A DNA stretch of 64,000 nucleotides from Bradyrhizobium sp. LLZ17. Its GTDB lineage: Bacteria; Pseudomonadota; Alphaproteobacteria; Rhizobiales; Xanthobacteraceae. A program made the position numbers and the translations under genes. Below are positions 20,870-29,316 of this stretch, piece after piece. The notes below the pieces were generated by a model, which had not been told where the DNA came from, searched no databases, and saw only the letters and a list, made by a program, of their open reading frames with translations. Position 1 is the first letter of the stretch. The number at the start of each line of letters is the position of its first letter. The stretch covers positions 2,356,001 to 2,420,000 of the forward strand of contig NZ_CP165734.1 of the NCBI RefSeq assembly GCF_041200145.1. The letters are read 5' to 3'.

Positions 20870-21187
20870 GGTAGTTCTTGGGATCCTAGCTGGCAGGCCC
20901 TGTGGAGCAGGCAAGAGCGGGCCAAACCGAACAAATCTTTACATCGTAAAGATACGTAGGGGCCGAACGCGGGGCTCGTCAAGCTAAATCTTGACAGTGT
21001 CAACTTTGAACAAGTGTCACTGAATTTGCACCGTCGTTTCGGCACGGCGCGAGCGCCACATCCGGAATCCTGAGATTCCAGATGCTGCACATTGGTGTTC
21101 GATGCTTTACGTCGTCCCTGGAAATGACGGATCAAGAAATACCCGGTCAAGCCCCGGCATGACCAAGGGATAGAAAGTGGGATTAGC
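20870..21187 (-). promoter_or_regulatory. Intergenic region between the two M20 genes with promoter-like and operator-like palindromes
   Basis: This 318-bp gap holds an 8-bp perfect inverted repeat, ATCTTTAC-atc-GTAAAGAT (20935-20953), 66 bp upstream of the second M20 gene, and TTGACA-g-TGTCAA near 20991-21003. On the minus strand, TTGACG followed about 18 bases later by TACGTAT could form a promoter whose start overlaps the first palindrome. That arrangement is typical of a repressor site. No gene is visible here. Confidence 0.4.
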
Positions 21188-22357
21188 TCACGCAGCGAGC
21201 TGCTCCTCGACCAGCTTGACCCAGTAGGACGTGCCGAAGACGATGGCCTCGTCGTCGAAGTTGTAGGCGGGGTGATGCAGGCCGGCGCTGTCGCCGTTAC
21301 CGCAGAAGATGAAAGCGCCGGGGCGTGCTTCCAGCATGTACGCAAAATCCTCGCCGCCCATCAGCGGCGGCATCTCAAGGACGTTGGCGTCGCCCGCGAC
21401 CTGCTTCGCAATGCGCGTCGCGACATCGGTCTCCGCAGCGTGGTTGACCACCACCGGATAATTGTTCTTGTACTGCAGATCGATCTTCGCGCCGGTGATC
21501 TGCGCCACGCCCGCCACCACCTCGCGCACGCGCTTCTCGACGAGCTTGCGCACCTCCGGAGACAGCGTGCGGATGGTCCCCCTCAGCGTAGCAGTTTGCG
21601 GAATGACGTTGCGGGCGTTGCCAGCATGGAACTCGCAGATCGAGATCACGGCCGATTCGAGCGGATCGATGCTGCGCGCGACGATTGACTGCAATGCCGT
21701 GATCAGCTGCGCGCCGACCAGCACGGAATCCACGCATTTGTGCGGGCGCGCGGCGTGGCCACCGAGGCCCTCGATCACGATGTCGACCTCGTCTGTCGCC
21801 GCCATGATCGGACCCGGCCGGATCGCGAACGAGCCGACCGGAATGCCGGGCCCGTTGTGCATGCCGTAGACCTGCTCGATGCCGAAGCGCTCCATCATGC
21901 CGTCCCTGACCATGGCCGCACCGCCGGCGCCGCCCTCCTCGGCCGGCTGGAAGATCACGATCGCATCGCCGGCGAAGTTGCGGGTCTCGGCGAGATAGCG
22001 CGCGGCGCCCAGCAGCATCGCGGTGTGTCCGTCATGGCCGCAGGCATGCATCTTGCCCGGAATCTTGGAGGCGTAAGGCAGGTTGGTCTGTTCCTCGACA
22101 GGCAGCGCGTCCATGTCGGCGCGCAGACCGATCACCTTGAGCCCCTCGCCGGCCGGCTTGTTGCCCTTGATCACGCCGACCACGCCGGTCTGGCCGACCC
22201 CGGTCACGACCTCGTCGCAGCCGAATTCGCGGAGGCGATCCGCGACGAATGCTGCGGTGCGGTGGACGTCGTACAGCAGCTCGGGGTGCTGGTGGATGTC
22301 GCGCCGCCAAGCCTGGATGTCGGGTTGAAGGTCGGCGACGCGGTTCACGATGGGCAT
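21188..22357 (-). CDS. M20-family amidohydrolase (hippurate hydrolase-like), copy 1
   Basis: The 389-residue product begins MPIVNRVADLQPDIQAWRRD and shows the same metal-binding set as its neighbour: ADMDALPVEEQT, MHACGHDGH, PAEEGGAGG, and a C-terminal DDEAIVFGTSYWVKLVEEQL. It lies upstream of copy 2 on the same strand. The divergence is spread over the whole length and both copies keep all the metal ligands. This suggests both are active, perhaps with different acyl or amino-acid preferences. Confidence 0.9.
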   Translation of the reverse strand: MPIVNRVADLQPDIQAWRRDIHQHPELLYDVHRTAAFVADRLREFGCDEVVTGVGQTGVVGVIKGNKPAGEGLKVIGLRADMDALPVEEQTNLPYASKIPGKMHACGHDGHTAMLLGAARYLAETRNFAGDAIVIFQPAEEGGAGGAAMVRDGMMERFGIEQVYGMHNGPGIPVGSFAIRPGPIMAATDEVDIVIEGLGGHAARPHKCVDSVLVGAQLITALQSIVARSIDPLESAVISICEFHAGNARNVIPQTATLRGTIRTLSPEVRKLVEKRVREVVAGVAQITGAKIDLQYKNNYPVVVNHAAETDVATRIAKQVAGDANVLEMPPLMGGEDFAYMLEARPGAFIFCGNGDSAGLHHPAYNFDDEAIVFGTSYWVKLVEEQLAA

Positions 22358-22532
22358 GGAGGGATCTCAAGCTTTTGTTGGGAACAGAGGACCGTCTAGC
22401 ATGCAAGCGGCAGTCCACCCAACTCCCACAGGCCGGACCTGGCCCTGCCCTCCAGACATGGCCGGGCTTGTCCCGGTCCGCCGCCTCTGCCTATTAGGAC
22501 AGCACGTGAGGTGACCATCCGGGTGACGCAAA

Positions 22533-24151
22533 ATGCCAAGACGGCTCGAAGGTGAGTATGATTACATTGTCGTCGGAGCCGGCACGGCGGGCTGCATCGT
22601 CGCCAACCGGCTCTCGGCCGATCCCGGAATCGGGTGCTGATCCTGGAGGCCGGCGGTGACGACAACTGGATCTGGTTCCATATCCCCGTTGGCTATCTGT
22701 TTGCGATCGGCAACCCGCGCTCGGATTGGATGTTCAAGACCGAGCCCGAGCCGGGCCTGAACGGTCGCGCGCTCGCTTATCCCCGCGGCAAGGTGATCGG
22801 CGGCTGTTCGGCGATCAACGCCATGATCTCGATGCGTGGACAGGCCGCCGATTACGATCATTGGCGCCAGCTTGGGATGACCGGCTGGGGCTATGACGAC
22901 GTGCTGCCGTCGTTCAAGCGGCTCGAAGACCACTTCCTCGGCGCGAGCGAGCATCATGGTGCCGGCGGCGGCTGGCGCATCGAGGCGCCGCGACTGTCGT
23001 GGGACGTTCTCGATGCCGTCGGCGATGCCGCCGAGGAGATGGGCATCAAGCGCATCCCGGATTTCAACACCGGCGACAACGAAGGCACGAGCTATTTCCA
23101 CGTCAACCAGAAGCGCGGCCGGCGCTGGTCGTCGGCGCGCGGCTTCCTCAAGCCCGCACTGAACCGCCCCAATCTGCGGCTCAAGAAGCACGTGCTGGTC
23201 GACCGTCTCGTCATCGAGCAGGGCCGCGCCGTGGGCGTGCGGTTCATCCAGAACGGTGAGATCGTGGAAGTCCGCGCGAGGCGCGAGGTGGTTCTCTCGG
23301 CGGGCTCGATCGGCTCGGTCCAGGTGCTGCATCGCTCCGGCATCGGTCCCGCCGACTGGCTGTCACCGCTCGGCATCGACATCGTGATGGACAAGCCCGG
23401 CGTCGGCCGCAATCTGCAGGACCATCTCCAGCAGCGTGCGATCTACAAGGTCGAGGGCGTGCGCACGCTGAACGAGACCTATTACAATCTGGTCCGCCGT
23501 GGCCTGATGGGCCTCGATTACGCCTTCCGCCGCCGCGGACCCTTGACGATGGCGCCCTCGCAGCTCGGCATCTTCACGCGCTCCAATGCGACGCGCGCGC
23601 GCGCCAACATCCAGTTCCACGTGCAGCCGCTGTCGCTCGACAAATTCGGCGATCCCCTGCACCGCTTCCCCGCCATCACCGTCAGCGCCTGCAACCTTCA
23701 GCCGACCTCGCGCGGCACCGTGCGGCTGCGCTCGGCGGCACCTGACGAAAAGCCGATCATCGCGCCGAACTATCTGTCGACCGCCGACGACCGCCAGGTC
23801 GGCGCCGACGCCATCCGCACCACGCGGCGCTTGATGCAGCAGAAGGCGCTGGCCAAGTACAGCCCGAGCGAATATCTGCCCGGCCCCTCCGTCGGCGGCG
23901 ACGATGCCTCGCTCGCCAAAGCCGCCGGTGATATCGGCACCACCATCTTCCATCCTGTCGGCACTGCGAAGATGGGCGCGCCGAATGATCCGATGGCGGT
24001 GGTTGACGAGCGCCTGCGCTTCTACGGCTTGAGCAGTCTGCGCATCGTCGACGCCTCGATCATGCCGACCATCACCTCAGGTAACACCAACACGCCGACC
24101 GCGATGATCGCCGAGAAGGGCGCGGCGATGATCTTGGAGGATGCTAAATGA
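22533..24151 (+). pseudogene. GMC-family FAD oxidoreductase (choline dehydrogenase-like), frameshifted near the start
   Basis: The ATG at 22533 opens a GMC protein whose FAD-binding motif [20 protein letters not shown] is at residues 11-30. The frame then breaks near 22627, where one base is missing. The rest continues from about 22628 as [11 protein letters not shown]. It includes YPRGKVIGGCSAINAM (GMC signature 1), SAGSIGSVQVLHRSGIG (signature 2), and the C-terminal HPVGTAKMG and SGNTNTPTAMIAE. Restoring one base gives 539 residues, normal for the family. Such enzymes oxidise alcohols, for example choline. The break may be a sequencing error; an internal GTG at 22634 would lack the FAD motif. 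Confidence 0.82.
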
Positions 24152-24156
24152 ATGCG

Positions 24157-24232
24157 TAGCCCGGGCGGGCGTGGCGAAATCCGGGAGAGGACGCACGATA
24201 GATCCCGTATTCCGCTACGCTCCATACGGGCT
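24157..24232. repeat. Degenerate REP-like palindromes after the GMC gene
   Basis: A GTAGCCCGGG half-element near 24157 pairs loosely with CCGGG at about 24181. A second small palindrome, CCCGTAT...ATACGGG, lies at about 24203-24230. Both resemble intergenic REP families seen elsewhere in the window. The gap to the next gene (24152-24336) holds nothing else I can identify. Confidence 0.4.
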
Positions 24233-24336
24233 GCGCATCCAGCCGGCTCACGAAATCGTCATCGCATCCGGGAATAAACCCGCCGCTCCCCCGGTCACTT
24301 CCCCGACGCCCAATTCCGGGCCGGAGGAGATGCGCG

Positions 24337-25281
24337 ATGAGCGGACACGATCACGGCGAAGACGGCGTCAGCCGCCGCAAGGTGCTCGAATGCATGACCT
24401 GGGCCGGCACCGGGGTGCTCTGGACCGTCACGGGCGGCGTGCCGCGCTCGCTCGGCCTCATCGATTCTGCGCAAGCCGCCACCGCGGCCGCGCCCGGCAT
24501 GACCTTCCTCCAGATCAGCGACAGCCATGTCGGCTTCGACAAGCCGGCTAACCCCAACGCGCTGGGCACGCTTGAGGAGGCCGTCAACAAGATCAATGCA
24601 ATGCCGGCCAAGCCGTCGTTCATGATCCATACCGGCGACATCACCCATCTGTCCAAGGCCGCTGAGTTCGACAATGCCGACCGGATCATCTCGCAGTCCA
24701 AGCTGGACGTGCACTACGTCCCCGGCGAGCATGATTTCCTCGACGAAGAGGTGAAGTTCTATCGCGAGCGCTACGGCCGCGGCACCAAGGGTGCGGGCTG
24801 GTACTCCTTCGACGCCGGCGGTGTGCACTTCATCGGACTGGTCAACGTCGTCGACCTCAAGGCCGGCGGTCTCGGCAATCTCGGCGCCGAGCAGCTTGCC
24901 TGGCTCGAGGACGATCTCCGCGGCAAGTCGAAATCCACGCCTGTCGTATTGTTTGCGCACATCCCGCTCTGGACCGTCTATCCGGAATGGGGCTGGGGCA
25001 CCGAGGACGGCGGCCGCGCGCTCGAATACGTCAAGGGCTTTGGCTCGGTCACCGTGCTGAACGGCCACATTCACCAGGTGATGCAGAAGGTCGAGGGCAA
25101 CGTCACCTTCCACACCGCGCGCTCCACCGCCTTCCCGCAACCGGCGCCGGGCGCCGCGCCCTCGCCCGGACCAATGAAGGTCGAGGACGCCAAGCTCCGA
25201 TCGATGCTCGGGGTCGCCAGCGTCAACTTCAAGCAGAACGAGCAGCGGCTCGCCATCATCGACACGCCGCTCCAGGGTTGA
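24337..25281 (+). CDS. Exported metallophosphoesterase (calcineurin-like)
   Basis: The 314-residue protein has a twin-arginine signal, SRRKVLECMTWAGTGVLWT (residues 12-30), with cleavage near AQAAT, so a folded metalloenzyme is probably exported. The calcineurin-like blocks follow: ISDSHVG (Asp62/His64), HTGDITH, GEHD in place of the usual GNHD, LFAHIPLW and NGHIHQ. Substrates of this family range from phosphodiesters to nucleotides. It opens a same-strand run with a cupredoxin, an ECF sigma factor and its anti-sigma factor. This suggests it belongs to the response they control, perhaps at the cell envelope. Confidence 0.85.
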   Translation: MSGHDHGEDGVSRRKVLECMTWAGTGVLWTVTGGVPRSLGLIDSAQAATAAAPGMTFLQISDSHVGFDKPANPNALGTLEEAVNKINAMPAKPSFMIHTGDITHLSKAAEFDNADRIISQSKLDVHYVPGEHDFLDEEVKFYRERYGRGTKGAGWYSFDAGGVHFIGLVNVVDLKAGGLGNLGAEQLAWLEDDLRGKSKSTPVVLFAHIPLWTVYPEWGWGTEDGGRALEYVKGFGSVTVLNGHIHQVMQKVEGNVTFHTARSTAFPQPAPGAAPSPGPMKVEDAKLRSMLGVASVNFKQNEQRLAIIDTPLQG

Positions 25282-25305
25282 TCCAAGTTCGAACGGAAGC
25301 TGACA

Positions 25306-25644
25306 ATGAAGAGACTCAATCGCCGCGACTTCGCCGTCGACTTCGGCCTCGCTTTGGCCGCGGCTATCCTGCTGCCCGTCACAAATGCCCGTGCCGACGA
25401 CAATATGGAAATCCATATCGACAATTTCGTCTTCCAGCCGGCCGAGCTCAAGATCAAGGTCGGCACGACGGTGACCTGGACCAACCGGGACGACATTCCC
25501 CATACCGTGGTATCGGCCGGCAAGTTCAGGTCCAAGACCCTGGATACCGACGACAAGTTCTCGTTCACCTTCACCAATGCGGGCGACTACAAGTATTTTT
25601 GTTCGCTGCACCCGCACATGACGGGGATGATCAAGGTTGAGTAA
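25306..25644 (+). CDS. Periplasmic cupredoxin (amicyanin/pseudoazurin-like)
   Basis: The 112-residue protein has an NRRDFAVDF twin-arginine-type signal and an ANA/ADA cleavage region near residue 31. The mature domain carries the type 1 copper ligands His66 (DIPHTVV), Cys99, His102 and Met105, in the spacing C-x2-H-x2-M of amicyanin-like proteins. It should be a periplasmic single-electron carrier or copper-binding protein. It lies 24 bp after the metallophosphoesterase gene and 139 bp before the sigma factor start, consistent with one operon. Confidence 0.88.
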   Translation: MKRLNRRDFAVDFGLALAAAILLPVTNARADDNMEIHIDNFVFQPAELKIKVGTTVTWTNRDDIPHTVVSAGKFRSKTLDTDDKFSFTFTNAGDYKYFCSLHPHMTGMIKVE

Positions 25645-25783
25645 CGTCTCGAACCAAGGCATCTCTATTCTGCCCGGCCGGTGGTCCCACCCCGGCCGGG
25701 CTCGCGCGGCTTCGCTCCAATCCAAAGACGCTGCGAAGGAAGAGACCCAGTACGAAACGCAGCAAGAGGCAAAGCGAGAGGCG

Positions 25784-26332
25784 ATGCCCGTCAGCGACGA
25801 TTTTCAGAAGGCACAGCGCTTCCGCGAGGCGGCGTTGCCCTATCTCGACGACGTCTACACGCTCGCACGCTATCTGCTGCGCGACGCCTCCGATGCCGAG
25901 GATGCGGTGCAGGAGTGCTATTTGCGCGCACTGAAGCACTTTGACAGCTATCGCGGCCCCGCGATGAAGCCGTGGCTGTTCGCGATCCTGCGCAATGTCT
26001 GTAACGCCGAATATGCAAGACGCGCGCATTCGCACGCCGGAATCGAGGACACGCCCGGCACGGCCGACCAGACCCCGATCTGGCAGGAGACCGAGGCGAG
26101 CCCGGAAACCGAAGTGCTGCGCAGCCGCGACGCCGGGGCCATTCGCAAGCTGATCGACGCGCTCGCCGAACCGTTCAGGGAAACCTTCGTGCTGCGGGAG
26201 ATCAACAACCTGTCCTACCGTGAAATAGCCGAGGCCGTCGGCGCCCCCGTCGGCACCGTGATGTCCCGCCTCGCACGCGCGCGCGCGATGCTGCGCGCAG
26301 CCTGGATGGCGGAAGAGGAGCACTCGAAATGA
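25784..26332 (+). CDS. ECF-family RNA polymerase sigma factor
   Basis: The 182-residue protein starts MPVSDDFQKAQRF, with GAGAGG seven bases upstream. Region 2 (DVYTLARYLLRDASDAEDAVQE, then RNVCNAEYARR) and region 4 (LREINNLSYREIAEAVG, then SRLARARAMLR) are both present, with no extra domains. The upstream in-frame extension to 25637 would overlap the cupredoxin stop and has no conserved content. Its stop overlaps the anti-sigma start (ATGA). It probably drives its own operon and stress genes in response to an envelope signal. The specific ECF group is not clear to me. Confidence 0.9.
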   Translation: MPVSDDFQKAQRFREAALPYLDDVYTLARYLLRDASDAEDAVQECYLRALKHFDSYRGPAMKPWLFAILRNVCNAEYARRAHSHAGIEDTPGTADQTPIWQETEASPETEVLRSRDAGAIRKLIDALAEPFRETFVLREINNLSYREIAEAVGAPVGTVMSRLARARAMLRAAWMAEEEHSK

Positions 26333-27093
26333 CCTGCGACGAAGCAAAGATCCTGCTTCACGCCCTGCTCGACAACGAGCTCGATGCCGGACACGCGCGC
26401 GAGGTCGAGGCACACATTGCAAACTGCGCGTCCTGCACGGCCGAGTTCGCTGCACAACGCGAAATGCAGCGTATGCTTGCCGATTCCAAGCTGCGCTATA
26501 CGGCACCGGTGGGCCTGCGCGCCCGCATCGAGGCGTCGCTGCCGCAACCACAGCGCCAGCCCAGCCGCCGCTCCGTGCTGCGCGGCTTCGCGATGGGGTC
26601 TGCGGTCTCCGCGCTCGCCGCCTCCGGCGTCGTTGCTGTCGTGCTGCGCCAGGACGACCAGCAACGCATCCTCTCGGAAGTCGTCTCCGCCCATCTGCGC
26701 TCGCTTCAGGCGGGCCACCTCATCGACGTGGTCTCGACCGATCAGCACACCGTGAAACCGTGGTTCAACGGCAAGCTCGACGTCGCCCCGCCCGTGATCG
26801 ATCTCACCGCGCAAGGCTTCACGCTGGTCGGCGGCCGGCTCGACTATGTCGATGCACGCGCGATCGGTGCGGTGGTCTACCGGCGCCGGCAGCACATCAT
26901 CAATCTGTTCGTGTCGCAGACCGCGAGCACCGAGCATCGGCCGCCGAAGACGCAGACCATGCAGGGCTTCAACTGCCGCCGCTGGGGCGAGCGCGGCCTG
27001 AATTTCTGGGCCGTCAGCGACATCGGCGGCGACGAGCTCGCCGAGTTCGTCGACAAGTTCGAGGCGGCGATGAAGGCGAATACGGAGGGGTAG
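26329..27093 (+). CDS. Membrane anti-sigma factor with N-terminal zinc-finger domain
   Basis: The 254-residue protein begins MTCDEAKILLHALLDNELD and has a ZAS-type motif His29-x3-Cys33-x2-Cys36. This domain binds a cognate ECF sigma factor and is often redox-sensitive. A single hydrophobic stretch, about residues 87-105 (GFAMGSAVSALAASGVVAVV), anchors it. The remainder, with TAQGFTLVGGRLDYV and the FNCRRWGERGLNFWAVSD block, is a periplasmic sensor domain. It is translationally coupled to the sigma gene. Confidence 0.88.
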   Translation: MTCDEAKILLHALLDNELDAGHAREVEAHIANCASCTAEFAAQREMQRMLADSKLRYTAPVGLRARIEASLPQPQRQPSRRSVLRGFAMGSAVSALAASGVVAVVLRQDDQQRILSEVVSAHLRSLQAGHLIDVVSTDQHTVKPWFNGKLDVAPPVIDLTAQGFTLVGGRLDYVDARAIGAVVYRRRQHIINLFVSQTASTEHRPPKTQTMQGFNCRRWGERGLNFWAVSDIGGDELAEFVDKFEAAMKANTEG

Positions 27094-27108
27094 ACGCTAA
27101 CCCCACAC

Positions 27109-27134
27109 CGTCATTGCGAGGAGCGAAGCGACGA
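27109..27134. repeat. Half REP element, CATTGCGAG family
   Basis: CGTCATTGCGAGGAGCGAAG, followed by CGACGA, is one arm of the element seen at 10544-10629. No matching second arm is present. It lies between the anti-sigma and hpnO 3' ends. Confidence 0.6.
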
Positions 27135-27158
27135 TTGCCGAAGCGTCTCAGCAAGTGA

Positions 27159-28550
27159 TTACGCCGACCGCCGCACCGCGTTGTCCACCAGCGTCTTGCC
27201 GAGCGACCAGATCGCGCCCGGGACCTTGTGGCTGCCGGCGATGACGTCGTCGAAGGCGCGCTCGATCCAGTTGCAGTCTTCTTCGGTGATGGTGAGCGGC
27301 GGCAACAGCTTGATGGTGTGGCTGCCATGGCCTGCCACCTGGGTCAGGACCTTGTGGTCCTTGAATAGCGGCACGGTGATCAGCTGGCAGAACAGGCCCT
27401 TGTTGGCGGCCTCCAGCACGTTCCAGGAGGCCCGCAGACGCAGCGATTTCGGCGGGCCGAACTCGATGCCGATCATTAGGCCCTTGCCGCGCACTTCCTT
27501 CAACAGTTCGTAGCCGGGCACCATGCGCGTCAGCGCGAGTCGAAGCTCGGCGCCGCGCTTCGCGGCGGACTCGATCAGCTTCTCGGATTCCATGACATCA
27601 AGCGTGGCAATGCCCGCGGCCATCGCGAGATCGTTCTTGGAGAACGTCGAACCGTGCACCACCGCGCGGTCCATCTGGTTGAAAATTTTGTCGAAGATGC
27701 TCTTGCGCGTCAGCACGGCGCCGACCGGCACGTGGCCGCCCGACAGCGACTTCGACAGCAGCACCATGTCGGGCTCGACGTTCCAGTGCTCGACCGCGAG
27801 GAAGCGGCCGGTGCGGCCCATGCCGGTCTGGATCTCGTCAGCAACGAACAGCGTGCCGTACTTCTTGCAGAGCGCAGCCGCCCCCGGCAGGAACTCGTCG
27901 GAGGGCATGTTGACGCCCTTGCCCTGAATCGGTTCGACGACGAAGGCTGCGACCTCGCGCGAGGCCAGCGCTTTTTCGAGCGCGGCGAGATCGTTGAACG
28001 GGACCGAGGTGCACCCCGGCAGCAGCGGCTCGAAGCCGGTGCGGAAGTTCGAATCGCCCGTCAGCGACAGCGCGCCATAGGTCAGGCCATGATAGCCGTG
28101 GGCGCAATAGACGATACCCGGGCGGCCGGTCGCGCCGCGCGCGAACTTGATTGCCGCCTCGACGCATTCGGCGCCGGAATTGGCGAAGAACACCTTGTCG
28201 AGATAGGGAACATATTTCAAAAGCCGCTCGGCGAGCACGCCGGCGAGCACCGAGACGTCGAACTGGACCAGGTTGGGCAGATCGGCATCGAGCACGCTTT
28301 TCAGGGCGTCGCGCATCACCGGATGATTGCGCCCGATCGCGAACACGCCAAAACCGGACAAAAGGTCGAGATAGCGCGCGCCGTCGCGATCGAAAAGGTA
28401 CTGCCCCTGCCCCTTCTGGAAGCCGACATCGTAGCCGATGGTCTTGAGAACCCGGACGAACTGCTCGTTCAAATAACGATTATGCAGGGAGCTACGCTGG
28501 GCCTGGCGGTCCGCGAATAGCTGAGACATGTCTGGATTTGGACTGTTCAT
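27159..28550 (-). CDS. hpnO: HpnO, class III aminotransferase for aminobacteriohopanetriol
   Basis: The 463-residue PLP enzyme has SGAE (125-128), HGYHG (151-155), the cofactor Asp238 in FVADEIQTG, and the Schiff-base Lys267 in SKSLSGG. The whole sequence fits the hopanoid aminotransferase HpnO, which converts the ribosyl/formyl side-chain intermediate to aminobacteriohopanetriol. The neighbours hpnN, hpnH and shc support this over a general ornithine or acetylornithine aminotransferase. An alternative start (MSQLFADR) lies 21 bases downstream; neither has a clear ribosome site. Confidence 0.85.
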   Translation of the reverse strand: MNSPNPDMSQLFADRQAQRSSLHNRYLNEQFVRVLKTIGYDVGFQKGQGQYLFDRDGARYLDLLSGFGVFAIGRNHPVMRDALKSVLDADLPNLVQFDVSVLAGVLAERLLKYVPYLDKVFFANSGAECVEAAIKFARGATGRPGIVYCAHGYHGLTYGALSLTGDSNFRTGFEPLLPGCTSVPFNDLAALEKALASREVAAFVVEPIQGKGVNMPSDEFLPGAAALCKKYGTLFVADEIQTGMGRTGRFLAVEHWNVEPDMVLLSKSLSGGHVPVGAVLTRKSIFDKIFNQMDRAVVHGSTFSKNDLAMAAGIATLDVMESEKLIESAAKRGAELRLALTRMVPGYELLKEVRGKGLMIGIEFGPPKSLRLRASWNVLEAANKGLFCQLITVPLFKDHKVLTQVAGHGSHTIKLLPPLTITEEDCNWIERAFDDVIAGSHKVPGAIWSLGKTLVDNAVRRSA

Positions 28551-28692
28551 CCGCTACATACTTCGGTTGAGGGCCGCTTCGTCAACTGAAAACGGTCAGT
28601 AAACAGAAAAGGATCTGTGCGGCCTTTTGCCCTTTTTCGGACCATCTTCGCAAGCACAGCTTTAGACCATGTTGCACTGCCAAGGAACACTC

Positions 28693-29316
28693 ATGCGTTT
28701 GGCCATTTACACCGGAATTATACTGGCTGGTGGTTACACCTGCCTCACTCCCGCGCTCGCAGCCGATCCGACCGGCGACTGGCGGGTCGCCGATGGCGTC
28801 GCGAACATTCGCGTCGCGCAGTGCGGCGGCAGCATGTGGGGCGCCGTTTCCTGGGAAAAGCAGCCCGGCGGCCGAGACGAGAACAACCCGGATGTGTCAA
28901 AAAAGAACAGGCCGACGCTGGGCATGGCCACCCTGATCGACATGAAGAAGAAGCCCGGCGTCGATCAATGGGAAGGACAAGTCTACAACGCGAAGGACGG
29001 GCAGCTCTACAGCGCGACCATCACCCCGGCTGGAACCGACCAGCTCGAGATCAAGGGCTGCGTGATGGGCTTCCTGTGCGGCGGGGAGACCTGGACCCGA
29101 GTCGGGCCGCCGATCCCCTCGAGCCCTGCCAATGCCATGGCCAAGGGTATGCCAAAAACCACCGGCACGGCGTCCAAGGCCGCCCCGACCGGGTCCGCAG
29201 CTCCGGCGACCGGAGCTCAGAAAACCGCTGCCGCGGCCAAGCCCGGTCAGAAGACTGCCGCCGACCCCGTCGGCGACATCTGCCTACTCCCTGAGATTGC
29301 GGGGTTTGCCCATTAG
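28693..29316 (+). CDS. DUF2147-family secreted protein
   Basis: This protein of about 207 residues starts MRLAIYTGIILAGGYTC, a signal peptide ending at ALAADP. The mature part has the DUF2147 pattern: GDWRVADGVANIRVAQCGGSMWG, then ATLIDMKKK, WEGQVYNAKDGQLYSATI and GCVMGFLCGGETWTRV. An Ala/Pro/Thr-rich low-complexity linker follows, then a C-terminal GDICLLPE. The family is periplasmic and has no assigned reaction. Its 3' end overlaps the 3' end of hpnN by 33 bp. Confidence 0.83.
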   Translation: MRLAIYTGIILAGGYTCLTPALAADPTGDWRVADGVANIRVAQCGGSMWGAVSWEKQPGGRDENNPDVSKKNRPTLGMATLIDMKKKPGVDQWEGQVYNAKDGQLYSATITPAGTDQLEIKGCVMGFLCGGETWTRVGPPIPSSPANAMAKGMPKTTGTASKAAPTGSAAPATGAQKTAAAAKPGQKTAADPVGDICLLPEIAGFAH

